Origin: Misgurnus anguillicaudatus
Lineage: Eukaryota; Chordata; Actinopteri; Cypriniformes; Cobitidae
Length of the DNA: 64,000 bases
Assembly (NCBI RefSeq): GCF_027580225.2
Contig: NC_073348.2
Coordinates: 30,227,001 to 30,291,000, forward strand
Reading direction: 5' to 3'
Of this stretch, positions 23,975 through 34,379 are shown piece by piece. The translations under genes and the position numbers were made by a program. Every line of letters begins with the position of its first letter. The stretch's first letter is position 1. The notes beneath the pieces are model-generated. The model saw only the letters and a program-made list of their open reading frames with translations. It made no database searches and had not been told where the DNA came from.

Positions 23975-24390
23975 CACTGCAAAAATGATATTCTTACTTA
24001 GTATTTTTGTCTTGTTTTCAGTAAAAATATTTAAACATTCTTAAATTAAGATGTATTTTCTTGATGAGCAAAATTACCTAGGAACATAAGTCTAGTTTTT
24101 AGACAAAAAATACAAAAAGTAAGCAAATTTGTGCTTTAAACAAGCAAATAAAAAAAATCTGCCAATGGAATAAGAAAAATTTTCTTAAATTGTTTATGAA
24201 AAATGTAACTTATTTCAAGAAAAACATTTCTTATTCCATTGGCAGATTTATTTATTTTTTGCTTGTTTTAAGCAGAAATTTACTTTCCTAGGTCATTTTG
24301 TTCATCAAGAAAATACATCTTAATTTAAGAATTTTAAGATAGTTTTACTGAAAACAAGATAAAATACTTGATAAGAAATTCTTTGCAGTG
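23975..24390. mobile_element. hAT-like foldback MITE (CACTGCAAA ends)
   Basis: It begins CACTGCAAAAATGATATTCT and ends AGAAATTCTTTGCAGTG. Long arms pair: TCTGCCAATGGAATAAGAAA on the left against TTTCTTATTCCATTGGCAGA on the right, and TCTTGATGAGCAAAATTACC on the left with GTCATTTTGTTCATCAAGA on the right. Non-coding. Confidence 0.85.
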
Positions 24391-25374
24391 TACATAATGT
24401 AAAGAACATTTTGTCAAAATATAACCCAAGTTGGGTTCAAAATGTTACAAGATTAAAATTAAACTTTTGTTAAACTACCAACAGAGGGCATCACTTTCAT
24501 TGTTGTGACATTATCTAATGTCAAACTGAGACTGCATCCACATAAGTATCCTTACAAACTTCATTTAGAAAGCTAATTTAAGCCTTTTAATACTATTTGC
24601 ATCTTTTCATGCATCTGTAACAAATCCAGACAAATAAATATGCTTTCAAAACCACTAAATGTAATAATCTGTAAAGGAAAAGAAAGCTTGAGTGAAGTAC
24701 ATTTAAGAACTGTAAATCACCTTATGTTTACTGCCAATTATTATATACAGAACTCAAGCACATATTCTTTATAACCCTGCAGCCCCCATACATCTCCTTG
24801 TGTGCACTCCCTTGACCACAGCTTAACCAGATTTCAGCTGGAGGAGGATTTTATCATTTGCTTCCCCAGAGAGCATACCAAGAGCCTTCGGGCCTTTTAC
24901 ATTCGCTTAGGCGTGAGCAGACTCCCACCCCTCATCTTAAGGGTCAGAAAACATATTGAATTTTGTAATTGATAGCTCACGCTTTTGTTGTTAGATTATA
25001 GCCGTAAAGGAACTGGAGCTATATACTGACCATGCGTCTAGGTAAAGCCATACCAGCTGAAATTGTCATCGTCGATTCCTCAGCAAATCGACAACACATG
25101 CATTACACTTTTCTAATGGCTAAAAGCCCTGTGGTTTAATCTTTCTGTGTCTGTAGCCCAAAAATTTCCCGTTCCAAATGTTTGGCCTCAGATCTCAGGC
25201 AATATTTTGACTGCACCTCGCAGCTGGGGCACTACAGGTGTACATGGTCGGCGTATTTGATTTAAAAATGTCTTCACATCAGCAGCCACTGGAAGGTTTA
25301 CAAAAGGAGAAAGACCAACAAGCTACCTGGAATCGCAGACGAGAGCTGCCCATTTCCCGTTTTTGTTATTTGTA
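24391..25374. other. unique non-coding sequence
   Basis: No repeats or genes were recognised. About 24770-25380 is non-repetitive and balanced in composition. Confidence 0.4.
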
Positions 25375-25997
25375 TTAAAGGAAGACACCACAGTTTTTCA
25401 ATATTTTACTATGTTCTTACCTCAACTTAGACGAATTAATACATACCTATCTTATTTCAATGCGTGCACTTAATCTTTGTACAGCGCATTGTGAATGTGT
25501 TAGCATTTAGCATAGCCCCATTCATTCCTTAGGATCCAAACAGGGATGAATTTAGAAGCTACCAAACACTTCCATGTTTTCCCTATTTAAAGACTCTTAC
25601 ATGAGTAGTTACACAAGTATGGTGGCACAAAATAAAACATGGTGATTTTTAAAACGAATAAATAATAAGAACTATATTATATGACGGAAGAGCACTTAGT
25701 TTGCAGCACTTCAGCTTTAAAAATGGCCACGTTTTATTTTGTGCCACCATACTTACTCGTGTAACTATTTATGTAACAGTCTTTAAATAGGGAAAACATG
25801 GAAGTGTTTGGTGGCTTATAAATTATTCCTGTTTGGATCCTAAGGAATGAATGGGGCTAGGCTAAATGCTAACACATTCATGATGCATTGTACAAAGATT
25901 AAGTGCACTCATTGAAAAGACATAGGTGTGTATTAATTCATCTAAGTTGAGGTAAGAACATAGTAAAATATTGAAAAACGGTGGTGTTTTCCTTTAA
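25375..25997. mobile_element. TTAA-bounded long hairpin element, family E1
   Basis: TTAAAGGAAGACACCACAGT at the left is mirrored by GTGGTGTTTTCCTTTAA at the right, and the arms continue for about 290 bases each (for example TTTTGTGCCACCATACTTAC against the left-arm GTATGGTGGCACAAAATAAA). The loop is about 60 bases near 25670-25730. The internal motif GCATTTAGCATAGCCCCATT is also found, slightly changed, in the element at 45072-45802. No ORF. Confidence 0.9.
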
Positions 25998-26160
25998 GTA
26001 TTAAGTAATCCACTAACACTGTGTCCTAACTACACATGATGCCATTAGGTGTCAATCAAAAACCACAGCCAATCAGAAGATTAACATTATGTTTAAAAGT
26101 TAGATTAACATGGAAAATATATATTTTATCGCATTTCATGTGTAGTTAGAACAAATTGTA
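25998..26160. repeat. small inverted repeat
   Basis: GTCCTAACTACACATGATGC is mirrored by GCATTTCATGTGTAGTTAGA with about 75 bases between. Possibly a minimal MITE. Confidence 0.5.
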
Positions 26161-27409
26161 CGAATGTACATTTTTGTAGCAAAACCATACCTCACACAAC
26201 ATATTCTGTGTGTGGGTGTATCCTTGCATCCCGACTCGCTTTTTCATTTTGCTTGCAGATATCTGAATTTGCCCCACGATCTCCTGGCATTTAAATTGTA
26301 AAAATCGACTTCCTTTTGAATATGTCATTTCGCATTTCAAAAGTGTCTGTTTACCAACGGCAAGGCCCGCAGCTTTGTTTTGCCCCGGATGAAATCAATA
26401 GCGTTCATCAAACGAGGCCAAAGGCCAAAGTGTGAATGGAGAATCCCACTTAATCGATCGTGGGTGAATAATATCAGCCGTTATGGAGTTTGCAGTAACT
26501 GTTTGGTTGTTCACAAGGGTAAGATAGGAGTGTGGAGGGGGTAGATAGAGATAGCAGATGGAGGATGGGGGGCGAGGAGTGAGAAAGTGATAAAATTCGA
26601 GTGGGCAGCTGAGCGCCTGTAACAATGGAGGAATGAGAGTGTCTCTATCACTGGTGTTTGGGGGTGTGATGTTTCTGTTCTGGGGACAAAATATACACAT
26701 CATAGTCTCACTTTACTGTTCAATTCACTGTTTAATTGGACCATATGGCAAATGAAGCAACTAACAGTTGCATGATAGAGACAGCCTCCTTCTTTTTTGT
26801 TAGCACATGCTGTTTGGAGTGGAAAAAATTAAAGGATTTAATAAATAAAGCATGTATGTGACGGATTAAACACATTTTTACCTTCTGTAATAAACTGTTG
26901 TTGCTCTCGTGGGCTTTAATTGTGATTTAATTGCGACTTGTAATGTTAATTGCAAACATGGATTTCTTGGCAAATCAAAACCGGCATAAAAGGGCACGAA
27001 ATTTGCTTGCTTAGTTGCTTCATTACTGAATATAAAATAAATGTTGCATTATCATTAACTAAAAGCCTTGTCTACTAAAGGATTTTTTTGTGGTAAATTT
27101 TGTGAGTGTATTATTTGTGTCGCTACCACTTTAAACTCTTATTCATATTTGTACAGCATTTATTAATCTTTGTTAATGTAAATACAATTGTTTATTAGTT
27201 ATGTTCACTGTTATGTTAACTGATGTTGTTATGTACTATTACCAAATCGATTGTAAAGTGTTACCATTGTATGCTGTTGATGTTTGAAAAATAAGTTATT
27301 TAAAGGGTTAACTTGGAGTTAGAGTTTGGTTGTAGGTGGTTTATCAAAGCTAAAGTTATCTGTATATAGCAATGAGTAGTATTTTTCAATTTGATAAACA
27401 TTCGCTAAA
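26161..27409. other. unique sequence containing a duplicated block
   Basis: Mostly non-repetitive. The stretch at about 26700-26822 (CTCACTTTACTGTTCAATTC, AATTGGACCATATGGC, GTTAGCACATGCTGT) recurs, diverged, at about 37340-37452. An open frame on the minus strand at 26395-26703 is low-complexity and judged spurious. Confidence 0.5.
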
Positions 27410-27777
27410 TACACATACAGGGGCGTAGGAATAAGTTTAACATTGGGGGGGACACATATCGGAAACCTGACAGATCCGTTAATGGCTTGAACAGAAATAT
27501 GTCATAAATGAACTACAGTGCAAAACATTCACCAACATACTTTATTCAGGCATGAAAATGGGTTAGGTGTGAAAATGGTGAGAAGGATAACCCTCTAGGG
27601 GGGTCTGGGGGCATGCTCCCCCGCAAGAAAATGCATTTTCAAAATAAAAGCATGCGAGTCAAATATTTTTCTCCTCCGCAGTATAATTTTTTTTGGGGGG
27701 ACAAATGTGACTGTCTCCAATATTGGAGGGGACACGTCCCCTCCGTCCCCCCCGGTTCCTACGCCCTTGTACACATA
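27410..27777. mobile_element. hAT non-autonomous element with perfect 8-bp duplication
   Basis: The element (27418-27769) starts CAGGGGCGTAGGAATAAG and ends GGTTCCTACGCCCTTG. It is flanked on both sides by TACACATA (27410-27417 and 27770-27777). The inner arms GGGGGGGACA and GTCCCCTCCGTCCCCCC are also inverted. The 352-bp interior has no transposase. Identical target copies suggest a fairly young insertion. Confidence 0.9.
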
Positions 27778-27895
27778 CTGTACATAGGTCCATATGTATT
27801 GTAAAGGAGTACATTTTGCATGCTCTCTTTTGTTTAACTCAATATAGGTTTATTTAAACTCTTAAGGACATTATGTAATGTGTTATGCATAAAAT

Positions 27896-28043
27896 TCAAT
27901 GGCATAGCTCAATGGTAAAGCATCGTGTTAGGCCATGGGTTTGAACCTATGATGCACACACTGATAAAAAAATGCATACCTTGTAATGCACTATACATGT
28001 ATGTCGTTTTAAATAAAAGTGTCTGCCGAATGCATACATGTAA
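27896..28043 (+). repeat. tRNA-derived SINE
   Basis: A tRNA-like head has an A-box-like GGCATAGCTCAATGGTAAAG (27901-27920) and a B-box-like GGGTTTGAACCT (about 27938-27949), followed by a short unrelated body and the tail AAATAAAAGTGTCTGCCGAA, then TGCATACATGTAAA. Its 3' end directly abuts the 8-bp duplication of the next element. Confidence 0.8.
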
Positions 28044-28611
28044 ATAATGGATAGGTCTGGGTATCGATTTAGATGTTCCAGATTCGATTTCGATTCACAC
28101 TATCAAATGGATTTCTATTCTCGGTTCGATTTTCGATTCTCGGGTGGGTTTTCATACTCGATTCAACTCAATGAATATAGATTATATGGAATATTATATT
28201 ATATTAGACTATTATATTATTTTATATATTATATTGGAATATAGACTGAATGAATGATTCACAGGCCCGCCTCTCGCTTCTTGGTAACATCGCGCAAGGC
28301 AAAAAAGAGGTTGACATCTAGTGGAGAAGACTAGTAATTAGATTAAAGTTAATCTTACATTCACACTCTAAAAACAAACGGTGCTATATAGCACCAAAAG
28401 TGGTTCTTTGCTCGTAATCATAGAATAACCGTTTTTAGTGCCATATAGCACCGGTGAAGCACCTGTAAAGTACCTGTGTAGAACCAAATAGGGGCCATAT
28501 AGCACCACATATGGTTCTACATAGCACTATATGCTTCTACACAGGTGCTTCACTGGTGCTTCACTGGTGCTATATGGCACTAAAGACGGTTCCCTTTCAG
28601 TCGGTCACTAC

Positions 28612-28778
28612 GACGTCACGTCGTGACCGACGAATTGGGAACCGCTTCGCGGGTGACCTATCTGCTTCGAGAAACCTTTAAAACGCCAATGAACTTGGCA
28701 TGCAGATAATTGCATCTGCCGGCGCCGCCCCGCCGCACAGCTATTTAATGAGCGGCAGGTGCAGTTATCAAATCAGCT
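28612..28778 (+). repeat. left inverted terminal repeat of the DIRS element
   Basis: It pairs without gaps with 34572-34738. It includes the near-palindromic GACGTCACGTCGTGACCG at its start, CGCGGGTGACCTATCTGC, and ends CAGTTATCAAATCAGCT. The 5' leader then runs to the first ORF at 29070 with no obvious TATA box, so the promoter probably lies inside this repeat and leader. Confidence 0.9.
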
Positions 28779-29069
28779 TTTTAGCTTCGAAAGCTGGCAG
28801 ACAAACACTGCTCACGAGAAGCTGCTCTGATCCTGCGAAATAGATCTCTGCGTGTCAGTTGGTTGGGCGAAGGCACCACAGCGAGGCTCGCGAGTGTTTT
28901 CCACCTCTTTCTTTTCACTCTCTTTTTGAGTGTGTGCGTTCTCCTCCCTGTGTGCTTCATCAACTACACAGCTAAAAGAGTGATTTCCCCTAAAAGAGCT
29001 GCAGTTGAACTTGCGTCTTTTTAAAGACAGCCGTTCACTGCTCACGGGCGTTAAAGCGTCTTTTTAAAG

Positions 29070-30515
29070 ATGTCTTTTCGTCCGTGTTCGACTTCTGGAT
29101 GCGGCAAATACATGGGTCCTCGCGATGGACATGATCGCTGTCTCTCATGTCTGGGTCTCCAGCATGCTGAAGCAGCTTTCATGGGAGGGACTTGCTCCGC
29201 TTGCGAGAGCTTGACTCTTGCGGATCTGCGGGGTCGTGTGGCGTTTCTCCGGGAACGCCGCCCTCCGTTGCTGATCACCGCCAAGAAGGCGGCTGTGAAG
29301 CTACGGAGAGACGACCTCCGCCTCACGGTGCTGAATCGGCAAGCTGGTTCGTCCAGCGGCCCTCAGCCACCGGATCCGCAACCATCTGAGGTTCCGATGG
29401 AGACGGAGAGCGCGCGTTCTGCGTCACTTTCTACCTCTGTCGGACCTCCCGAGGATTCGGTGTCTGTCGTAACATCGGAGGGGGGGCCGTCACTTTCGGA
29501 CGTGGATCCCGAGCCTCTCCCTCCTTCGGGAAGGGTTGCGGTTCCCGATCTCGACCCGGAGATGACGGCCATGCTCGCTCGGGCCGCGGAGACGGTCGGG
29601 TTGGAGTGGAGAGCTCCTCCCCCTCCCGTACCGTCCCGCCTAGACGATTGGTACTTTGGGGCTGCACGGGCTTCACAGTCTTCCCCACCGGTACCTTTCT
29701 TTCCCGAGGTGCATGATGAGCTGACTCGGACGTGGAAAACCCCGTTTTCCTCCCGGAACCGTCCGCATCAGCCATCACCCCTCACCTCCCTCGATGGGGG
29801 GGCCGCTAAAGGGTATGCCGGTATCCCGACAGTGGAGCGCTCGGTAGCGATGCAGTTGTGTCCTGCCGGCGTCTCCTACTGGAAGGACCGTCCTACTCTT
29901 CCCTCACAGGCCTGCAGGCATTCGTCAGCTTTGACGGAGTCTGCATATCGGGCTTGTGGGGAGGCGGCCTCTGCCATACATGCCATGGCTTTGTTGCAGG
30001 TTCATCAGGCTAAGGCTCTGAAGGACCTGCACGAGGGAGGTCACGATTCGGCGGTCTTTAAAGACCTGCGTGCGGCTACGGATCTGGCGCTACGTGCGAC
30101 CAAGACCACCGCACAGGCCGTCGGTCGTGCTATGTCCACCTTGGTGGTCCAGGAGCGCCACCTCTGGCTGTGCCTTGCGGACATGCGGGATGCCGATAAA
30201 ACCCGGCTTCTAAACGCCCCGGTGTCCCAGGCCGGCCTGTTCGGCGAGACGGTGGAAGACTTCGCACAACAGGTCTCCGCCACCCAGAAGCAGACTGAGG
30301 CTCTGGCTAACATCATGCCGCGTCGGAAGAGACCAGCACCTGCCCCGTCGACGTCGGCACCTCAGTCTGCCCCTCGCCGAGGGCGTCCTGCAGCGGCGGC
30401 CGCCTCCGTTCCTCATCGGGGCCGTCCAAGAAAGCGAGGAACCGGCCGTCAGCAGCCCGCCCCGCCCGCTCAGCCCGCTAAGCCTGGTGGAAAGCGAAAA
30501 TCTAAGCGGCCCTGA
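29070..30515 (+). CDS. DIRS ORF1, gag-like protein (481 aa)
   Basis: The first ORF of the DIRS element is taken to be the structural, nucleic-acid-binding protein, by position and composition. The N-terminus is Cys/His-rich: residues about 6-50 contain CSTSGCGKY, DGHDRCLSCLG, and CSACESL, resembling a zinc-binding knuckle cluster. The middle (about 95-200) is acidic and Pro/Ser-rich and probably disordered. About 260-420 is helical-looking and Ala-rich (RACGEAASAIHAMALLQVHQ). The last about 50 residues are strongly basic (RRGRPAAAA, RGRPRKRGTGRQQ, KRKSKRP), fitting RNA binding. The ATG at 29070 is the first in frame after the leader. It ends with TGA at 30513-30515, directly before the ATG of the RT ORF (30517). 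There are no known enzymatic motifs, so the gag-like role is inferred from family architecture. Confidence 0.85.
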   Translation: MSFRPCSTSGCGKYMGPRDGHDRCLSCLGLQHAEAAFMGGTCSACESLTLADLRGRVAFLRERRPPLLITAKKAAVKLRRDDLRLTVLNRQAGSSSGPQPPDPQPSEVPMETESARSASLSTSVGPPEDSVSVVTSEGGPSLSDVDPEPLPPSGRVAVPDLDPEMTAMLARAAETVGLEWRAPPPPVPSRLDDWYFGAARASQSSPPVPFFPEVHDELTRTWKTPFSSRNRPHQPSPLTSLDGGAAKGYAGIPTVERSVAMQLCPAGVSYWKDRPTLPSQACRHSSALTESAYRACGEAASAIHAMALLQVHQAKALKDLHEGGHDSAVFKDLRAATDLALRATKTTAQAVGRAMSTLVVQERHLWLCLADMRDADKTRLLNAPVSQAGLFGETVEDFAQQVSATQKQTEALANIMPRRKRPAPAPSTSAPQSAPRRGRPAAAAASVPHRGRPRKRGTGRQQPAPPAQPAKPGGKRKSKRP

Positions 30516-30516
30516 G

Positions 30517-32814
30517 ATGGGCGACCTGGAGGTGGAGGGGATCGCTCTTCGGGAGATGGTGAACGCACCACTCCCCCCCCCGGAGGAGGACCGGGTGGGG
30601 AATCTTTGGTTTTCTTTAATTTCTGTTCCGCCGGCTTTTCAGCCGGCACCCACAAAACCACAAAAAGAGCGAATTCCTCTTCCTCCTCCAGGTCATCAGA
30701 GGCAGTCGGGTGTGACGGATGGGCTCATAACCCTACGTTCTCCCCCTCCTCTCTCGCCAAAGGATGTGTTAAGCGCACCGAGATATCTTCATCAGAGTCT
30801 TCCCCGCGCAGCCATCCATCAGCGGAGTCAGGTGAGTGCTCATTTTCACAATACACATGTCAACGCAGCCCAAGAGAGCGCGTCATCGAGCACCGCCGTT
30901 CCGCTCGCCGCGGGTACTACGATTGTGCCGTTAATTCCCCTCGCCCGGTATCTGGAAGCTTGGCAACAACTTCCCAGTCCGTCGCGCTGGCTTTTACGCA
31001 CGATCCGTCTTGGCTATGCGATACAATTCGCCCGGCGACCTCCCAAATTTACGGGCATCCGTTTCACTATAGTGAAACCCGCCGATGCGCACGTACTACG
31101 TGCAGAAATTGCTGTCTTATTGGCGAAAGACGCGATTCAGCCGGTTCCTCCAGCCGAGATGAGGTCAGGGTTTTACAGCCCTTACTTTATTGTACCCAAG
31201 AAAAGCGGCGGGTTGCGACCGATCCTGGATCTGCGCGTTCTGAATCGAGCACTTCACAAGATGCCGTTCAAAATGCTTACGCAGAAAACCATATTTCAAT
31301 GCATTCGCCCACAGGATTGGTTTGCAGCCATCGACCTGAAGGACGCGTACTTTCATGTCTCAATCCTTCCCCGGCACAGGCCGTTTCTCCGCTTTGCGTT
31401 CGAGGGAAAAGCATATCAGTACAAAGTCTTACCGTTCGGGCTCTCTCTCTCTCCCCGCGTCTTCACAAAAGTGGCAGAGGGTGCTTTAAAACCTCTCAGA
31501 GAGAGCGGTGTTCGCATCTTGGCATATCTCGACGATTGGCTCATTATAGCACAGTCGCGTCAAATGCTTTGCACTCATCTAGATCGGGTGCTCAAACACC
31601 TCGCCCGTCTCGGTCTTCAGGTCAACCGAGAGAAGAGCAAACTGTGCCCGACACAGAAGATCTCTTTTCTCGGCATGGAATTGGATTCGGTCAATCTTAC
31701 AGCACGCCTCACGGAGGCGCGCGTTCAGTCGATTCTGGCTTGCTTGAATACGTTTTCGGGCAAGACTGCGGTCCCTCTGAAACAATTTCAGAAATTACTG
31801 GGGCATATGGCTGCAGCCGCGGCTGTAACGCCACTCGGTTTGCTGCATATGAGACCGCTTCAGCATTGGCTTCACGACCGAGTCCCGAGGAGAGCGTGGC
31901 TAACCGGCTTTCACCGTGTCACGATCACACCGAAATGCCGTCTCACTTTCACCCCGTGGTCAGACCCAGCGTTTCTCAGGGCGGGGGTGCCACTGAGACA
32001 GGTCTCCAGACATGCAATAGTATGCACAGATGCCTCCAACACGGGGTGGGGAGCCACGTATGGCGAGCTTGCAGCTTCAGGAGTATGGACATCACCCCAG
32101 CTGCATTGGCACATAAATTGCCGAGAACTGTGGGCTGTATATCTTGCGCTCGTCCGCTTCAGCAGCGAGTTGAGAGGCAAAGATGTATTAGTTCGCACAG
32201 ACAACATTGCGACTGTTGCGTATATCAATCGCCAAGGCGGAGTGCGCTCTCGTCACATGTCGCATCTCGCCCGCCATCTCCTCTTTTGGAGTCAGAAGAA
32301 TCTGAGGTCTCTTCGTGCCATTCACATCCCGGGGTCGCTCAACGTAGCGGCAGACGCGCTTTCCCGAGCAGCGCGCCCCGGCGAATGGCGACTCCACCCT
32401 CAATCGGTCCAGCTGATTTGGAGACGTTTCGGCAGAGCGCAGATAGATCTGTTTGCATCTCCAGAAACAACCCACTGTCGCCTATTTTATTCACTGAACG
32501 AGGGATCACTCGGCGTGGATGCATTGGCGCACAGCTGGCCGAGAGGTCTTCGCAAGTACGCATTTCCCCCAGTGCGCCTCATTGCACAGACATTGTGCAA
32601 AGTCAGGGAGGACGAGGAGAAAATTCTTTTAGTTGCTCCATATTGGGCCACCAGGAGTTGGTTTCCAGAGCTCACTCTCCTCGCGACAGCCCCTCCCTGG
32701 AGGATTCCCCTGAGGAGGGACCTTCTGTCTCAAGAAGGGGGCACATTATGGCACCCCCGTCCCGATCTGTGGAACCTCCATGTGTGGTCTCTGGACGGGG
32801 CGCGGAGGTTGTAG
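30517..32814 (+). CDS. DIRS ORF2, reverse transcriptase / RNase H / methyltransferase-like protein (765 aa)
   Basis: It copies the element RNA into DNA. The N-terminal about 150 residues are Pro-rich. The RT domain follows: RSGFYSPYFIVPKKSGGLRP (with I at the next position), then AIDLKDAYFHV with the first catalytic Asp, LPFGLSLSPRVFTK, and the active site YLDDWLI at 31525-31545. RNase H shows IVCTDASNTGWG, NCRELWAVYLAL, VRTDNIATVAYINRQGG and IPGSLNVAADALSR, i.e. the acidic residues expected of a working enzyme. Downstream, IDLFASPETTHCRLFYSL, YAFPPVRLI and ILLVAPYWATRSWFPEL fit the Dam-methyltransferase-like domain known from DIRS elements. The frame is open from 30487, but the first ATG is 30517, one base after the ORF1 stop (TGAGATG), suggesting stop-restart coupling. 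It lies in a different frame from ORF1 and the recombinase ORF. Confidence 0.95.
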   Translation: MGDLEVEGIALREMVNAPLPPPEEDRVGNLWFSLISVPPAFQPAPTKPQKERIPLPPPGHQRQSGVTDGLITLRSPPPLSPKDVLSAPRYLHQSLPRAAIHQRSQVSAHFHNTHVNAAQESASSSTAVPLAAGTTIVPLIPLARYLEAWQQLPSPSRWLLRTIRLGYAIQFARRPPKFTGIRFTIVKPADAHVLRAEIAVLLAKDAIQPVPPAEMRSGFYSPYFIVPKKSGGLRPILDLRVLNRALHKMPFKMLTQKTIFQCIRPQDWFAAIDLKDAYFHVSILPRHRPFLRFAFEGKAYQYKVLPFGLSLSPRVFTKVAEGALKPLRESGVRILAYLDDWLIIAQSRQMLCTHLDRVLKHLARLGLQVNREKSKLCPTQKISFLGMELDSVNLTARLTEARVQSILACLNTFSGKTAVPLKQFQKLLGHMAAAAAVTPLGLLHMRPLQHWLHDRVPRRAWLTGFHRVTITPKCRLTFTPWSDPAFLRAGVPLRQVSRHAIVCTDASNTGWGATYGELAASGVWTSPQLHWHINCRELWAVYLALVRFSSELRGKDVLVRTDNIATVAYINRQGGVRSRHMSHLARHLLFWSQKNLRSLRAIHIPGSLNVAADALSRAARPGEWRLHPQSVQLIWRRFGRAQIDLFASPETTHCRLFYSLNEGSLGVDALAHSWPRGLRKYAFPPVRLIAQTLCKVREDEEKILLVAPYWATRSWFPELTLLATAPPWRIPLRRDLLSQEGGTLWHPRPDLWNLHVWSLDGARRL

Positions 32815-33812
32815 GTGATTTACCCCCGGAGGTATCTAACACCATCGCTGCAGCGCGAGCGCCGTCTACGAGACAGGCGTATACGCTGAAATGGAACCTG
32901 TTTGTTGTTTGGTGTACTTCTCAACGAGAGGACCCCCGAGAATGCCCGATCAATATTGTGCTTTCATATCTCCAGCACCGCTTGGAGAAGAGGCTGTCAC
33001 CGTCTACTATTAAAGTAGATATCGCGGCAATATCCGCGCATCACGTACCCATAGACGGTAGATCTGTGGGTCAGCACGATCTGGTCATTAGGTTTTTAAG
33101 AGGTGCACGGAGGCTCAATCCTTCGCGTCCTCCCTCTATTCCTCCTTGGGACCTGTCCATGGTGCTGAACGCTCTCAGGGACTGCCCGTTCGAGCCTCTG
33201 CAGACAGTGAGTGTCAAGTTTCTCACTATGAAAACTTTGATGCTCCTCGCACTGGCTTCTATTAAGAGGATAGGGGATCTTCATGCATTCTCGGTCGACG
33301 ATTCGTGCCTTCAGTTCGGGCCGGCTGAATCCAGCGTTACACTGAGACCCCGGCCGGGCTACGTGCCTAAAGTTCCCACCACTCCCTTTAGGGATCAAGT
33401 GGTGAACTTACAAGCTCTGCCTTTGGAAGAGGCAGACCCAGCTATGGCTTTGTTATGTCCTGTACGTGCACTACGTGTGTATGTGAATCGCACTCAAAGC
33501 TTCCGGACCTCAGAGCAGCTCTTTGTCTGTTACGGTGGTCAGCAGAAAGGGAGAGCTGTCACTAAACAGAGGATGTCTCACTGGATTGTAGACACAATCG
33601 CCCTGGCTTATGAGAAACAGGGCATTCCCTGCCCTTTTGGTTTGAGAGCCCATTCAACCAGAAGCGTGGCTTCATCTTGGGCTTTGGCTCGTGGTTCCTC
33701 GCTTTCAGATATTTGTAGAGCTGCTGGCTGGGCGACACCTAATACGTTCACTAGATTCTACAGTGTTCGTGTTGAGCCGGTATCCTCTCGAGTTCTCTCA
33801 TCAGATCAGTGA
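32748..33812 (+). CDS. DIRS ORF3, tyrosine recombinase (about 354 aa)
   Basis: It integrates the circular DNA copy of the element, replacing the DDE integrase of LTR elements. From the ATG at 32748 the protein has an N-terminal SAM-like core-binding half (STRQAYTLKWNLFVVWC, RLSPSTIKVDIAAISAHH) and a catalytic half. The catalytic residues are Arg in SIKRIGDLH (33267), the H-x-x-R motif HSTR (33651-33662), Trp in GWATPNTF and the nucleophile Tyr in FTRFYS (33759). All are present, so it is predicted active. The same frame is open upstream from 30606 without a stop, over the whole RT region, so a longer product by frameshift or another start is possible. The ATG at 32748 is chosen because it directly precedes the conserved core, overlapping the RT ORF by 67 bases. 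Confidence 0.92.
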   Translation: MAPPSRSVEPPCVVSGRGAEVVGDLPPEVSNTIAAARAPSTRQAYTLKWNLFVVWCTSQREDPRECPINIVLSYLQHRLEKRLSPSTIKVDIAAISAHHVPIDGRSVGQHDLVIRFLRGARRLNPSRPPSIPPWDLSMVLNALRDCPFEPLQTVSVKFLTMKTLMLLALASIKRIGDLHAFSVDDSCLQFGPAESSVTLRPRPGYVPKVPTTPFRDQVVNLQALPLEEADPAMALLCPVRALRVYVNRTQSFRTSEQLFVCYGGQQKGRAVTKQRMSHWIVDTIALAYEKQGIPCPFGLRAHSTRSVASSWALARGSSLSDICRAAGWATPNTFTRFYSVRVEPVSSRVLSSDQ

Positions 33813-34379
33813 GAACATCGAGGAACGGCTCCTGTGTCGGCTTGGAGCCTTTCTTTTTGGCTGCGCAGAAACCGCACCAGTATGGAAGGCCATTAAGGCA
33901 AAAACGTTACAAAAAATGTTTTTTGTCTTTTCCACCGCTTGGCGGTCGATGTTGCGGAGCATCGGCTGCCAGCCTCTCACTAGATGTATTCTTGACTATC
34001 TGGGTGAGGCTAGCGCCCACATTGCGCCCCCTAGTGGTTTCTTTGTGAGTATTTCCGTGGAAAGTTTATGATTTACCACGTTTCCCTTAGCGGAGTTCGT
34101 TCCGCGCCTCTCTAGTGTTGCTAAGAGAGTGTATTTTTATAGACCTCGTGTCTTTTTATCCATCACCTTAGTGGTAGACCCCTAGAGGGTTTTTCTTCCG
34201 CAGCGATCTTAGTCCCGCCTGACGAGTTCGCTTCCCAGTTCGCCTAGTCACTATCGTGGGTTAAGGAACAAGTATTGACCGGCCTCTGCTTCAACCCCAT
34301 TTCCGTTCCCTTTAAGAGGAGAGTCGGAGGGTTTACGCAGGCACTGGAAGGGTCAGCTTCAGTGGCGCTTTGGTAGGGA
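33813..34379 (+). other. 3' non-coding region of the DIRS element
   Basis: Lies between the recombinase stop and the internal complementary region. It is open in a short frame (33691-34071) that overlaps the recombinase end, with no domain. No clear AATAAA was seen, although TTTTTCT-rich stretches occur. Confidence 0.6.

Noticed and set aside
27901..27960. A functional tRNA gene
   Set aside because: A- and B-box-like segments are present, but the cloverleaf is not complete and the sequence continues into a SINE body and tail.
29051..33398. Many minus-strand and alternate-frame ORFs across the DIRS element
   Set aside because: They overlap strongly supported plus-strand ORFs with recognisable motifs and are GC-rich shadow frames.
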